From positions 124,001-188,000 of the forward strand of contig NZ_JABMKZ010000004.1 in the NCBI RefSeq assembly GCF_013204855.1: DNA of 64,000 nt, in the 5' to 3' direction. Position 1 is the first letter of the stretch. The number at the start of each line of letters is the position of its first letter. The notes under the pieces were generated by a model. The model ran no database searches. It worked only from the letters and a program-made list of their open reading frames with translations, and was not told where the DNA came from. The translations under genes were made by a program, and so were the position numbers. Below are positions 28,839 through 37,446 of the stretch, piece after piece. This DNA comes from Paenibacillus alba. Lineage in GTDB: Bacteria > Bacillota > Bacilli > Paenibacillales > NBRC-103111.

Positions 28839-29827
28839 AATTCCCTCCTGCGAAGCAGAAACAAGAAGAACGGTGCTCCAAGGACACCCATGACAATCCC
28901 TACCGGCAGCTCAATGGGCGCAAATGCAAGACGAGCCACCGTATCAGAAATTGTAAGTACAGCTACACTTAATAAGACACTTGCCGGAAGCAGCCAGCGA
29001 TAATCGCTGCCAATGAGCAAACGAGCAGAATGTGGAACGATCATACCTACAAAACCGAGCAAACCAACTACACTGACGGTACTAGCCGCAAGCAAAGTTG
29101 CGATCGCAGTAAAGTATAACCGATACATTTCTACACGCAGACCTAGTGCCTTGGCTTGTGTATCCCCAAGTGCCATAATATTTAATCGTTGGCTGCCTAT
29201 CAATGCAAGCACAGTTCCTATTATCGTATAAGGAAGAAGGATGTTAACGTGGGGCCAGCTTCTTGCTGATAATCCGCCAACTAAGAATAACAGGGCTCCC
29301 CCTACTCGATCACTGTAAAAGGTGAGCAAAGCAGAAATTCCAGCATTGAGCAAAGCAGACACAGCTACTCCTGCAAGAATAACTCTGAGCGGACTTACTC
29401 CACCGCGCCAAGCCATCAGATAAATGAGTAAAGCGGCACCAATAGCACCGATGAATGCCACCGGTGTAAGTAAGTACACATAGGATGGAAATAAGATAAG
29501 AACCCCGATTCCAAATAAACCGGCTCCTGAGGATACGCCAATAATATGAGGATCAGCCATCGAATTACGCATGACTCCTTGTAGAAGCGCTCCTGATAAA
29601 GCAAGACTGATACCGACCAATGCAGCAACGATTGTTCTTGGCAGCCGGATATTCCATATAATATCGCGATAGGTGCTCTCTCCGCCGAGTAACGAAAGTA
29701 TAACTTCAGGGATCGCTATATTTACGGCTCCGCATATAAGACTTAGACCTATTCCCAGCAAAGCGAAGAGTGCGATTACGACAAGCATACTAGCACGCCA
29801 TTTTGCACTTTTTTGTTCGATTTTCAT
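28835..29827 (-). CDS. FecCD-type ABC permease
   Basis: A 330-residue permease of the FecCD/BtuC family. Characteristic strings are NIRLPRTIVAALVGISLALSG-like (only the key turn RLPRTIVA is given), ALLQGVMRNSMADPHIIG, and GFVGMIVPHSARLL. The open frame starts at 29890 inside the binding-protein gene, but GGGGAAAAG and the ATG at 29827, one base after the upstream stop codon, give the better start. Only one permease gene is present, so the channel is probably a homodimer as in BtuC. Confidence 0.85.
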   Translation of the reverse strand: MKIEQKSAKWRASMLVVIALFALLGIGLSLICGAVNIAIPEVILSLLGGESTYRDIIWNIRLPRTIVAALVGISLALSGALLQGVMRNSMADPHIIGVSSGAGLFGIGVLILFPSYVYLLTPVAFIGAIGAALLIYLMAWRGGVSPLRVILAGVAVSALLNAGISALLTFYSDRVGGALLFLVGGLSARSWPHVNILLPYTIIGTVLALIGSQRLNIMALGDTQAKALGLRVEMYRLYFTAIATLLAASTVSVVGLLGFVGMIVPHSARLLIGSDYRWLLPASVLLSVAVLTISDTVARLAFAPIELPVGIVMGVLGAPFFLFLLRRREL

Positions 29828-29828
29828 T

Positions 29829-30848
29829 TTACTTTTCCCCGAAAATATCAGGATAAACCAGCTTAGCCAGATAGGATAAGGATTGATCAAAGTTTAACCC
29901 TGGATTAGTTACAAAGAGTGAAGATGGGAGGAAATAGATATTATTTTCTTTGACAGCCCTCAATGTTTTCCAAGCAGGATTACTTTCTAAATCAGATTTG
30001 AGCTTCTCTTTGCCGTTATCTTCTGTGCCATGCACGGAGAAGAATAGAAAGTCTGGATCCAGTTCAACAAGTTTTTCCAAGCTATAGGGAGCTGAACTAG
30101 GCATCTTACCTGCTGGGAGGGATTCAGCGACATTTTTAAGCTTCAAGCGATTGGCAACGTCCAGTGAAAGCGTCGAATTCTTTTGTACGCTAATCCCCAT
30201 TGGCATGATAGTAATCATTGCAAATTTGGGGCTTTGTTGTGGCAGTTTGCTTATAACGGTTTGCATTTTTTTCTCCGTTTGATCAAGCGCAGCCTTAGTC
30301 TCATCTTCTTTCCCTGCTATTTTCCCGAATAGTTCGGCAGCAGCTTTAATATCTTCGTAGCTTTTGATATCGAATAAGGCCAAGGGCACTCTAGAAGCAG
30401 CTAAAGAATCTTTCAAGGAGGCATGGAACATCGATTGACCTATAACGAGGTCGGGTTTTAGGCTCATCACTTTTTCCAAGCTAATATGGTTAATCTCACC
30501 AACTTGTGCCGTATCTTTGGCCGTTTCTGGAACAAGAATTCCCGGAGCAGTCGCTAATCCAACAGCTTTGCCTCCCACTTGATAGAACAATTCCTGAATT
30601 TCTGTGTTTAACAAAATGACACGTTGCGGTTTGTCCTTTAAAGTTAACTCTTGCTTCGTACTGTCTTTGAAAGTCACAAAATTTCCGTTCGAAGGAACAA
30701 TACTGTTAGCAGGTGTAGCTGGAGTTGTCTGCTGCGCAGCGACAGTAGGGTTTGGCGATGATATTTCCGTAGGCTTCGCGGATGAGCACCCTATAGCTAA
30801 TGTAGATAAAACGAATGTGCTTGCAATGACTAACCCTAAACGTTTCAA
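29829..30848 (-). CDS. FecB-type iron-complex binding lipoprotein
   Basis: A 339-residue cluster A-II binding protein. The signal peptide ends in lipobox AIGC (Cys21), then a Ser/Pro/Thr linker and the helical-backbone domain with PQRVILLNTEIQELFYQVG and PDLVIGQSMFHASLKDSL. It starts at TTG with AAAGGGGTG upstream. It feeds the adjacent FecCD permease. No Fur box is visible in the 128-base gap upstream, so metal regulation may differ from the siderophore module at 41-44 kb, or it may be read through from the upstream P-type ATPase gene. Confidence 0.85.
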   Translation of the reverse strand: MKRLGLVIASTFVLSTLAIGCSSAKPTEISSPNPTVAAQQTTPATPANSIVPSNGNFVTFKDSTKQELTLKDKPQRVILLNTEIQELFYQVGGKAVGLATAPGILVPETAKDTAQVGEINHISLEKVMSLKPDLVIGQSMFHASLKDSLAASRVPLALFDIKSYEDIKAAAELFGKIAGKEDETKAALDQTEKKMQTVISKLPQQSPKFAMITIMPMGISVQKNSTLSLDVANRLKLKNVAESLPAGKMPSSAPYSLEKLVELDPDFLFFSVHGTEDNGKEKLKSDLESNPAWKTLRAVKENNIYFLPSSLFVTNPGLNFDQSLSYLAKLVYPDIFGEK

Positions 30849-30976
30849 GAAAATTGCACCCCTTTATGTTTCATATGCCATTGATCATATAGCAATATTT
30901 AGGGGGCGTGATGACTCCAAAGTGCTATTTATAAGGGAATAATGTGAAGAATTTTTGCCAATTACCCGAACCTAAC

Positions 30977-33190
30977 CTAATTTCGCCATGATGCGCTTTG
31001 CAGTCTGCATGCATTTGCAACGACCGAAACCGAACTAAGAGCCATGGCTGTTCCTGCGACCCAAGGAGCCATGTAACCCATAAAAGCCAGCGGTATAGCC
31101 AATACATTATACATAAAAGCGAAAAGCAGGTTTTGACGGATGTTCCGCATCGTCTTACGGCTCATCACGATGGCGTCCGCAACACCTCCCAAATCACTAT
31201 GAAGTAAATTTACGTCTGCCGCTTCCTTCGCGATCTCCGCACCAGTGCCTACAGCAATACCGATATCTGCGGCTGCAAGAGCTGGGGCATCATTCACACC
31301 ATCACCGACCATGGCGACACGTTTGCCTTTTCGTTGCAGCGTTCTTACTAAGTCTACCTTGTCCTGTGGAAGCATTTCTGCATAGACCGTCGTAATACCC
31401 GCTCTAGCAGCAATCGTATGAGCTGTTCTACGCTGGTCACCTGTAACCATTACGATCTCTGTATGCAACTTTTTTAATCGACGTATGGCCTGAGGTGTCG
31501 ATGATTTCAATGTGTCCATAAGGGCAATAATACCTGCAATCGCACCATCTACCGCAGCAAATAGAACCGTTTTCCCTTCTATTTCTAATTGTTCTGTTAC
31601 TTGGGCAAATCTTTCAATCGAAATCTCTGAGTGATTCATAAAAGTTCTAGAGCCAATGATGAGGTGGTGTTTATCTACTTGAGCAATCACACCCATTCCG
31701 GCAACGACTTGAGATGAAATCGCATCTTTGACTGGAAGTCCGCGCCGAACAGCTTCTTTCACAATCGCTTTGGCAAAAGGATGCTCCGTTCCCTTCTCAG
31801 CAGCAGCAAGCAAACGAAGCAGTCGATGTTCCTGACCTGAATCTGTAATGAGATCTGTAACCCTTGGAGCTCCATGGGTAAGTGTTCCCGTCTTATCTAG
31901 CAAGACGACATCGATCTGCTGCAATTGCTCCACATACTTCCCTTCTTTAAATAAGATGCCCGATTCCATAGCACGACTCGTACCAACCAAAATCGAGGTT
32001 GGCGTTGCTAAGCCTAGAGCGCAAGGGCATGCGATGACAAGTACAGCTATGGCTTTAAACAGTGCCCCTTTGAAGTCTCCCGGACTTAGCCAAAAAGACC
32101 ATATACACATGGTAAGCAAAGCAAGTCCTAGTACGGCAGGAACAAATACAGCTGCGATACGATCAACAGATCGCGCTATTTCAGCCTTAGAACCCTGTGC
32201 TTCCTCCATCAAAAGGATCATTTTATTCAAAGCTGTATGAGATCCAACAGCAGTCACTTGCATGGTAAGGACCCCGTCCATATTTAAGGATCCGCCTATC
32301 AGCCGGTCATGTTGACGTTTACCCATAGGAACGGATTCTCCAGTAACGAAAGATTCATCCACAGAAGAGTTGCCGTTCAATACGCGTCCATCCGTAGGAA
32401 TAATTTCTCCGGGAAGAATAAGCAGTGTGTCTCCAACTTTGACGTTATTTAACATGATGGTCTCCTGATGGTACTCAGGTCCGATGATTATTGCCGTCTG
32501 CGGACTTAGGTTTTGCAATTGATGAATGGTCTTCAAACTTCTGTTTTTGGCCGACGCCTCCAACCATTTGCCAAGCAGCACAACGGTTATGATCATGGCG
32601 CTTGTCTCAAAATATACGGCGTGTGGGTCAGATCCCCCAGCATGCATCATGTTAATGGTCATATAATGACTGTACAAGTACGCGCATGTCGTACTAAGGA
32701 CTACAAGCACATCCATATTGGCAGTTTTGCTTTTCAGAGCTTTCCATGCATGAAAGTAAAAAGGAGCACCAATGACAAATTGAACAGGCGTGGCAAGGAT
32801 CCATTGAAACCACGGCTGAAGAAATAACTCAGGAATCCAAATACTGGATGTTAGCGTATAATGACGCACCATTGCCCACAAAAGTGGAATCGTCAGGAAC
32901 GCAGATATAAGTAATTTTGCGCCTAAACCAAATACTATTGTCTGTGTCTTATCCTTCTCTCTAGACTTTCTAGCTGAATACCCTAACTGTTCAATGCGAG
33001 CAATAATTTGCTCTTTAAGAGCAGAATCGGAGTCCATCAGTACGGTAGCTCGTCCTAATGGTAAATTGACCACAATTTCGCGAACGCCACCCATTTTGCT
33101 TACGACCTTCTCAATACGCGCAGAGCAGGCCGCACAAGTCATCCCTTCAATATCCAAGCTCACTTTTTGAAGCATCGAATTTTCATTCAC
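30977..33190 (-). CDS. copA: CopA-like P1B-type metal-transporting ATPase
   Basis: A 737-residue P1B-1 ATPase. It has one N-terminal heavy-metal-associated domain (GMTCAAC, Cys19 and Cys22 from the chosen start), the membrane CPC motif in VIACPCALGLATPTS, the phosphorylation site DKTGTLT, the HP motif (TEHPFAKAI) and the hinge GDGVNDAPAL. CPC with these flanks fits Cu(I) export. The open frame starts at a TTG at 33250, but GGGAGG eight bases before a GTG at 33190 decides the start. It lies between a membrane protein of unknown function and the FecBCD-type genes. No copZ or CueR/CsoR gene is nearby. Confidence 0.88.
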   Translation of the reverse strand: MNENSMLQKVSLDIEGMTCAACSARIEKVVSKMGGVREIVVNLPLGRATVLMDSDSALKEQIIARIEQLGYSARKSREKDKTQTIVFGLGAKLLISAFLTIPLLWAMVRHYTLTSSIWIPELFLQPWFQWILATPVQFVIGAPFYFHAWKALKSKTANMDVLVVLSTTCAYLYSHYMTINMMHAGGSDPHAVYFETSAMIITVVLLGKWLEASAKNRSLKTIHQLQNLSPQTAIIIGPEYHQETIMLNNVKVGDTLLILPGEIIPTDGRVLNGNSSVDESFVTGESVPMGKRQHDRLIGGSLNMDGVLTMQVTAVGSHTALNKMILLMEEAQGSKAEIARSVDRIAAVFVPAVLGLALLTMCIWSFWLSPGDFKGALFKAIAVLVIACPCALGLATPTSILVGTSRAMESGILFKEGKYVEQLQQIDVVLLDKTGTLTHGAPRVTDLITDSGQEHRLLRLLAAAEKGTEHPFAKAIVKEAVRRGLPVKDAISSQVVAGMGVIAQVDKHHLIIGSRTFMNHSEISIERFAQVTEQLEIEGKTVLFAAVDGAIAGIIALMDTLKSSTPQAIRRLKKLHTEIVMVTGDQRRTAHTIAARAGITTVYAEMLPQDKVDLVRTLQRKGKRVAMVGDGVNDAPALAAADIGIAVGTGAEIAKEAADVNLLHSDLGGVADAIVMSRKTMRNIRQNLLFAFMYNVLAIPLAFMGYMAPWVAGTAMALSSVSVVANACRLQSASWRN

Positions 33191-33311
33191 TTTGTCCTGC
33201 CTCCCATACAAGTCCACGTACTTACTTGCAACTATATGGGCTATGTTCAAGGAACATGCTAGATTCGTTGTAACTTTTTAAATCGAGTCTTCAAATAGCT
33301 CTTTCGAGTCA

Positions 33312-33863
33312 TTAATTTGAATGATGAGTGTCTGAACCAGAACCATCAATCTTCCTATGTACAATTTCTTCTTGATCTAACAACTTGTACAGAACCAACA
33401 TCGAAACCGAGAACACTATATCCATGAAAATAATTGAAAGCGTTGGGTAATCTGAGATCACCATGACACCCAGCATTGCGCCCATCATCCCCCCCATTAA
33501 ACCAGCTAACATGCCATCTAAGGAAGCGATAAGATGTACGGATTTTCCTGATACATAGCCAATGAGCATACCAATAGTGACTCCAATGACGGTTGGAAGA
33601 AACAATGACGTCAAAAGAATTGCTGCAATTGTACCAACAAGCAAGCTTGAACCCATGGCAATCGTCATTGCTGCCATCATGCCTGTCATTTTAGATAAAT
33701 ACTTACCCTTTGATCTTAAAATGAAGATGAGAATAACAGCTACCAGTAGTACGAAGATCAAAGAAATGATACTTATGTTAATTGTTAGCTCAGAAGGTCC
33801 CATTTGCATCTCTGCTGAAATATCCCCTCCGTGTTCATGTGCCGCAACTGTTAATTGACTCAT
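33312..33863 (-). CDS. Unrecognised multispanning membrane protein upstream of copA
   Basis: A 183-residue protein I do not recognise. The N-terminus carries AHEHGGDISAEMQMG, a His/Met-bearing segment. About five hydrophobic helices follow, one of them extremely Gly/Met-rich (GMLAGLMGGMMGAMLGVM). The tail is polar and ends DTHHSN. GGAGG six bases before the ATG at 33863 is a better start than the frame's first codon at 33881. It lies 121 bases upstream of copA on the same strand. The Met/His enrichment and location suggest a role in copper handling, but this is inference. Confidence 0.65.
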   Translation of the reverse strand: MSQLTVAAHEHGGDISAEMQMGPSELTINISIISLIFVLLVAVILIFILRSKGKYLSKMTGMMAAMTIAMGSSLLVGTIAAILLTSLFLPTVIGVTIGMLIGYVSGKSVHLIASLDGMLAGLMGGMMGAMLGVMVISDYPTLSIIFMDIVFSVSMLVLYKLLDQEEIVHRKIDGSGSDTHHSN

Positions 33864-33972
33864 TATCTTCCTCCATTCCAAATGTACATATGCCTCTACA
33901 GCTACTTTATTCTAGTTAATGCGAAGGATAGTCAATCTTCTGAAGGTACTTTCATAATTGAACAAAAAATAA

Positions 33973-33999
33973 AAATCCGCCATTTCAGCGGATTTGAAA
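33973..33999 (-). terminator. Terminator of the nickel/peptide-type ABC operon
   Basis: AAATCCGC and GCGGATTT form a stem that is followed on the minus strand by TTTTTATTTTTTG, 17 bases after the last ATPase gene. Confidence 0.8.
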
Positions 34000-34015
34000 T
34001 TTAACTATTGTATTG

Positions 34016-34621
34016 TCACTCAACTATATTCTTCCATTCAATAATACGATCACATATTTTGTTGACTAAATGACGCTCATGACTAATGACTAATACACCT
34101 GTACCATTACGTTTCGCCCAGTTCAGGACAGAATGCCATATTTGCGCTTGGGTGATTGCATCGAGCATGGTTGTCATTTCATCGGCTATCAGATAACGGG
34201 TTCCCTCTCCAAGCGCTCTAGCAACACAAATACGTTGTAACTCACCACCGGATAATTCGTTTGGGTATCGACCTAGCCAGTTGTTTTCGATGGCTAATTC
34301 AGCAAGTATATGATTGTTGCTCGCTCCTGACTCTTGAAGAGTTCGACGCAGTTTCCACCTAGGATTCACTGCTTGTTCCGGATGCTGCAGCACCAGTTGC
34401 ACAGAATTCCGCTGACCGCTGGGAATCCGGCCGCTATCAGCAATAACTTGTCCTTCATGAGGTTGAAGGTGACCGGCAAGCAATTTCCCCAGCGTAGATT
34501 TCCCACAACCGCTAGGCCCGACAAGTCCAACAATCTCTCCGCGTTCCATACTAATGTCCACATGCTGAAAAACCCATATCCTATTATAATGATAACCGAG
34601 CTTCTTTCCCTCAAGTGGCAT
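34016..34621 (-). CDS. ABC ATPase, NikE/DppF type
   Basis: A compact 201-residue ATPase with Walker A GPSGCGKST near residue 34, signature LSGGELQRICVARAL and Walker B YLIADEMTTMLDA. It overlaps the previous ATPase gene by 11 bases. At 201 residues it is shorter than typical DppF proteins (over 300) and resembles the short NikE-like ATPases of metal systems. It is the second nucleotide-binding subunit of the five-gene importer. Confidence 0.83.
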   Translation of the reverse strand: MPLEGKKLGYHYNRIWVFQHVDISMERGEIVGLVGPSGCGKSTLGKLLAGHLQPHEGQVIADSGRIPSGQRNSVQLVLQHPEQAVNPRWKLRRTLQESGASNNHILAELAIENNWLGRYPNELSGGELQRICVARALGEGTRYLIADEMTTMLDAITQAQIWHSVLNWAKRNGTGVLVISHERHLVNKICDRIIEWKNIVE

Positions 34622-35555
34622 GCAAGCACCTCACTTCCCCATCTCTAAGTTTACGAGGTTCAGGAGCAAGCTCTTCACATTCCGATGTAGCCAGAGAACA
34701 GCGCGGAGCAAACACGCAGCCCTTCGGTAAAGCATCCGGTACAGGTTGAACGCCGGGGATTGCCGCAAATTGTTGGCTGGGAAGTGCTTTCCATAGCGCC
34801 TTCGTGTAGGGGTGCCTCAGCATTTCTCCATCTCCCGTAAAGTCACTGCGAAGTGCGATTTCTACTACAGTTCCTGCATAAAGTACGGCTATTCTATCTG
34901 CCACAGTTAAAGCCGCCTCAACATCATGTGTAATCAGCATCACCGCACAGCCTTCTTCTGCCTTCTGACGAAAACGAAAAAATGTTTCTGTCATTGCCAA
35001 GTCATCTAGGCCAGGAGTCGGCTCATCCGCAATTAACAACCTAGCTCCGCTAACCGTTGCGGTCGAGATGAGAATTTTACGAGCCATTCCGCCGGATAAC
35101 TGAAAAGGAAACCATTTTGCAACATACTCGGCAAGGTTATACTTGTTGAAAGCTTTCCGCTGAAGCTCCACAGGATCACCTTGACGAACAGACTGCCGCA
35201 CCTGCTCCCCGACGCGCATCAAAGGATCCAAATACTGGACAGACTGCGGGATGAGCGCGATTTCTTTGCCACGCAACCTTCTCTGACTTACTGGTGTCAA
35301 GGCTTCGCCTTTAAAGTAAATATCGCCTGAGACCTGCGCATTATTAGGGAGAATACCGAGTATGGCATGGGCAAGCAGACTTTTACCTGAACCGCTTGAG
35401 CCGACGACCGCCAAGATTTCTCCTGACATGATTGTAAGATGAAGGTTATGAATCATTTCAGTATGCACCTGACGTAGACGGCGATCAAACCGAGTAAAGC
35501 GGATCGAAAGTTTACTTACTTTCAGCATAAGCGAGCCCCTTTCTCCAAATTTCAT
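34611..35555 (-). CDS. ABC ATPase, NikD/OppD type
   Basis: A 314-residue ATPase with Walker A GSSGSGKSLLAHAILG near residue 52, signature QLSGGMARKILISTA and Walker B LLIADEPTPGLDD. The C-terminal oligopeptide/dipeptide ATPase extension is present (PVPDALPKGCVFAPRC, then Cys at SECEEL and RCLHAT), as in OppD/DppD, where these cysteines hold an iron-sulfur cluster in some members. It overlaps the second permease gene by four bases and the short ATPase gene by 11. Confidence 0.83.
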   Translation of the reverse strand: MKFGERGSLMLKVSKLSIRFTRFDRRLRQVHTEMIHNLHLTIMSGEILAVVGSSGSGKSLLAHAILGILPNNAQVSGDIYFKGEALTPVSQRRLRGKEIALIPQSVQYLDPLMRVGEQVRQSVRQGDPVELQRKAFNKYNLAEYVAKWFPFQLSGGMARKILISTATVSGARLLIADEPTPGLDDLAMTETFFRFRQKAEEGCAVMLITHDVEAALTVADRIAVLYAGTVVEIALRSDFTGDGEMLRHPYTKALWKALPSQQFAAIPGVQPVPDALPKGCVFAPRCSLATSECEELAPEPRKLRDGEVRCLHAT

Positions 35556-36391
35556 ATATTATTGTCATGAGCATGTCGTGGATCCACCCATTGTTTCAAG
35601 TTTTCTCCTAACATAGCGAAAGCCCGCACCAGTAACAACAGACATAAGCCTGGAAACAAGGCCAACCACCAAATTCCTGAAGATAAATAGCGCATCGATT
35701 CCGATAAAATAATGCCAATTGCCGGCTCGTGTGGGGATAGCCCCATACCTATAAATGTAATAGAAGCTTCATGCAAAATAGCATGCGGGACAATGAGTAT
35801 GAATCCGACCAAAAGTTGGGGAATTAAATGAGGAATAATGTGCCTAGTCGCGATCCACCAACTGGATTTGCCGAAATTGCGAGAAATTGCAATGTAAGGC
35901 GCTGTTTGAATCTGCATCACTTCCGTGCGTATAACCCTCGATAAGCTTGGCCAATGTGTCAAGGCAACACCTATGATAATGCCTTTGGCCCCTCCGCCAA
36001 GAACAAAGGCAATTAATAGAAGCGTCACTAGATGAGGCACACTTAGAAATAAATCAGTCAACCAGCTTACGAAGCGATTCACGACATTGCCCATTATCGC
36101 GGCCGCAAGTCCCATAATACATGCAATGATGACGCTTGAAGCCCCTGCGACTAGACCTACTTGAAGACTGAGAGCAAGTCCTTTGATCGTGCGAGTAAGC
36201 ATATCTCGCCCAAGCCAGTCTGTACCAAAAAGATGCTGACTGGAAGGCCCTAAATTACGCTGTTCCAAATTAGTGGATAGACCGGAAGTATTCATCCAAA
36301 CGGACATTAAATAAATTGCTACTAATACGAACAATGCAAGCAATGATGATAGCCATAACCGATGTCGATAATGAAGTTTAGGCATCAGCAT
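35552..36391 (-). CDS. ABC permease, NikC/DppC type
   Basis: A 279-residue DppC-like permease. The usual motif of the family, HLFGTDWLGRDMLTRTIKG, is near residue 55, and the coupling segment is APYIAISRNFGKSSWWIATRHIIPH (key part RNFGKSSWWI). It overlaps the downstream ATPase gene by four bases and follows the first permease after 20 bases. Confidence 0.83.
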   Translation of the reverse strand: MLMPKLHYRHRLWLSSLLALFVLVAIYLMSVWMNTSGLSTNLEQRNLGPSSQHLFGTDWLGRDMLTRTIKGLALSLQVGLVAGASSVIIACIMGLAAAIMGNVVNRFVSWLTDLFLSVPHLVTLLLIAFVLGGGAKGIIIGVALTHWPSLSRVIRTEVMQIQTAPYIAISRNFGKSSWWIATRHIIPHLIPQLLVGFILIVPHAILHEASITFIGMGLSPHEPAIGIILSESMRYLSSGIWWLALFPGLCLLLLVRAFAMLGENLKQWVDPRHAHDNNI

Positions 36392-36411
36392 TCCCTCGCG
36401 CAGAAGACTTT

Positions 36412-37446
36412 TTATGATCGCCTACCCTCTTTCATTCTTGGATCGATAAATCGGTAACTTAAATCAGCCATCGCATTTCCTGAATAAACAAATATTGTAC
36501 TAAACAACACAACTCCCATTAGCAGCGGGATGTCGCCGCGGAGCCCAGCTTCTACTGCCGCCTGACCCAATCCCGGATATGAGAATACTTGCTCAGCTAA
36601 TACAGCTCCGCCGAACAGCTCGCTGAACGAGGCAAACTGCAGCGTAAGTGCTGGCAAGGCCACATTGCGAAGACCATGTCTCCAAAAGATGGTGAACCCT
36701 CGCTCGCCTCGGGCTCTTGCAAACAGCCAATAGTCTTTGTCCTTCACATCAATAAGCTTTTCTCTCGTATGCAGCGCAATTGCTGCGACTCCTGTAACAC
36801 TAAGAGTCAGAGTAGGCAGCAGTAGATGCTTGACGCGATCCATCAATTGAACTTGATCGGAAGTAATGCCGGCAGGGACCGCAAGACCAACTGGCAAGAT
36901 TCCTAGCCATACCGCAAAAACAAGAATAAACAGTAAGCCGACCCAAAAAGTCGGTGTTGAGGAAAGGGTATAACAATACCAACGGACTAATTTATCGATC
37001 CACGTATTTCGATTCATCGCCGCGAGCACACCCGAAACGAATCCGATCAGTCCAGACAGCAGCCAGGCGGCCCCCATAAGCGCGAGTGAAGAAGCGAAGC
37101 GCTCACTGATTACTTCCAGCACAGGACGCCGATAAATCATGGAAGTTCCCAAATCACCGCTCGCCAAAGCGCTCAGCCAATGCCAATAGCGCATCAATGG
37201 CGGATCATTCAAACCCCAGTATTGTACGATCGCTTCGCGCTGTTCCGCACTAACCCTCATCATATCGGCACCAACATAAGCTTGAATGGGATCAATCGGC
37301 GAGAGATGAACTAGTGTAAAAGAAATCGCGCTCACGGCAATTAGCAGAAAAATCAGACCTAGTCCTTTGCGAATCAAGAAAAGCAAGAAGCCTCGAAGCC
37401 GGTTTGTTAGAAATGTTGAGTCCTGTTTTATGATTTCCATTGCCAT
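36412..37446 (-). CDS. ABC permease, NikB/DppB type
   Basis: A 344-residue DppB-like permease: a first membrane helix, then VHLSPIDPIQAYVGADMM with the conserved Pro-Ile-Asp-Pro turn, and the C-terminal EQVFSYPGLGQAAVEAGLRGD segment. Its start lies inside the end of the binding-protein gene (19-base overlap), so the genes are translationally coupled. Confidence 0.83.
   Translation of the reverse strand: MAMEIIKQDSTFLTNRLRGFLLFLIRKGLGLIFLLIAVSAISFTLVHLSPIDPIQAYVGADMMRVSAEQREAIVQYWGLNDPPLMRYWHWLSALASGDLGTSMIYRRPVLEVISERFASSLALMGAAWLLSGLIGFVSGVLAAMNRNTWIDKLVRWYCYTLSSTPTFWVGLLFILVFAVWLGILPVGLAVPAGITSDQVQLMDRVKHLLLPTLTLSVTGVAAIALHTREKLIDVKDKDYWLFARARGERGFTIFWRHGLRNVALPALTLQFASFSELFGGAVLAEQVFSYPGLGQAAVEAGLRGDIPLLMGVVLFSTIFVYSGNAMADLSYRFIDPRMKEGRRS

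Noticed and set aside
30849..30976. Fur box or cobalamin riboswitch before the FecB-type lipoprotein
   Set aside because: No site close to the Fur consensus and no cobalamin-box GCCACTG; gap too short for a riboswitch.
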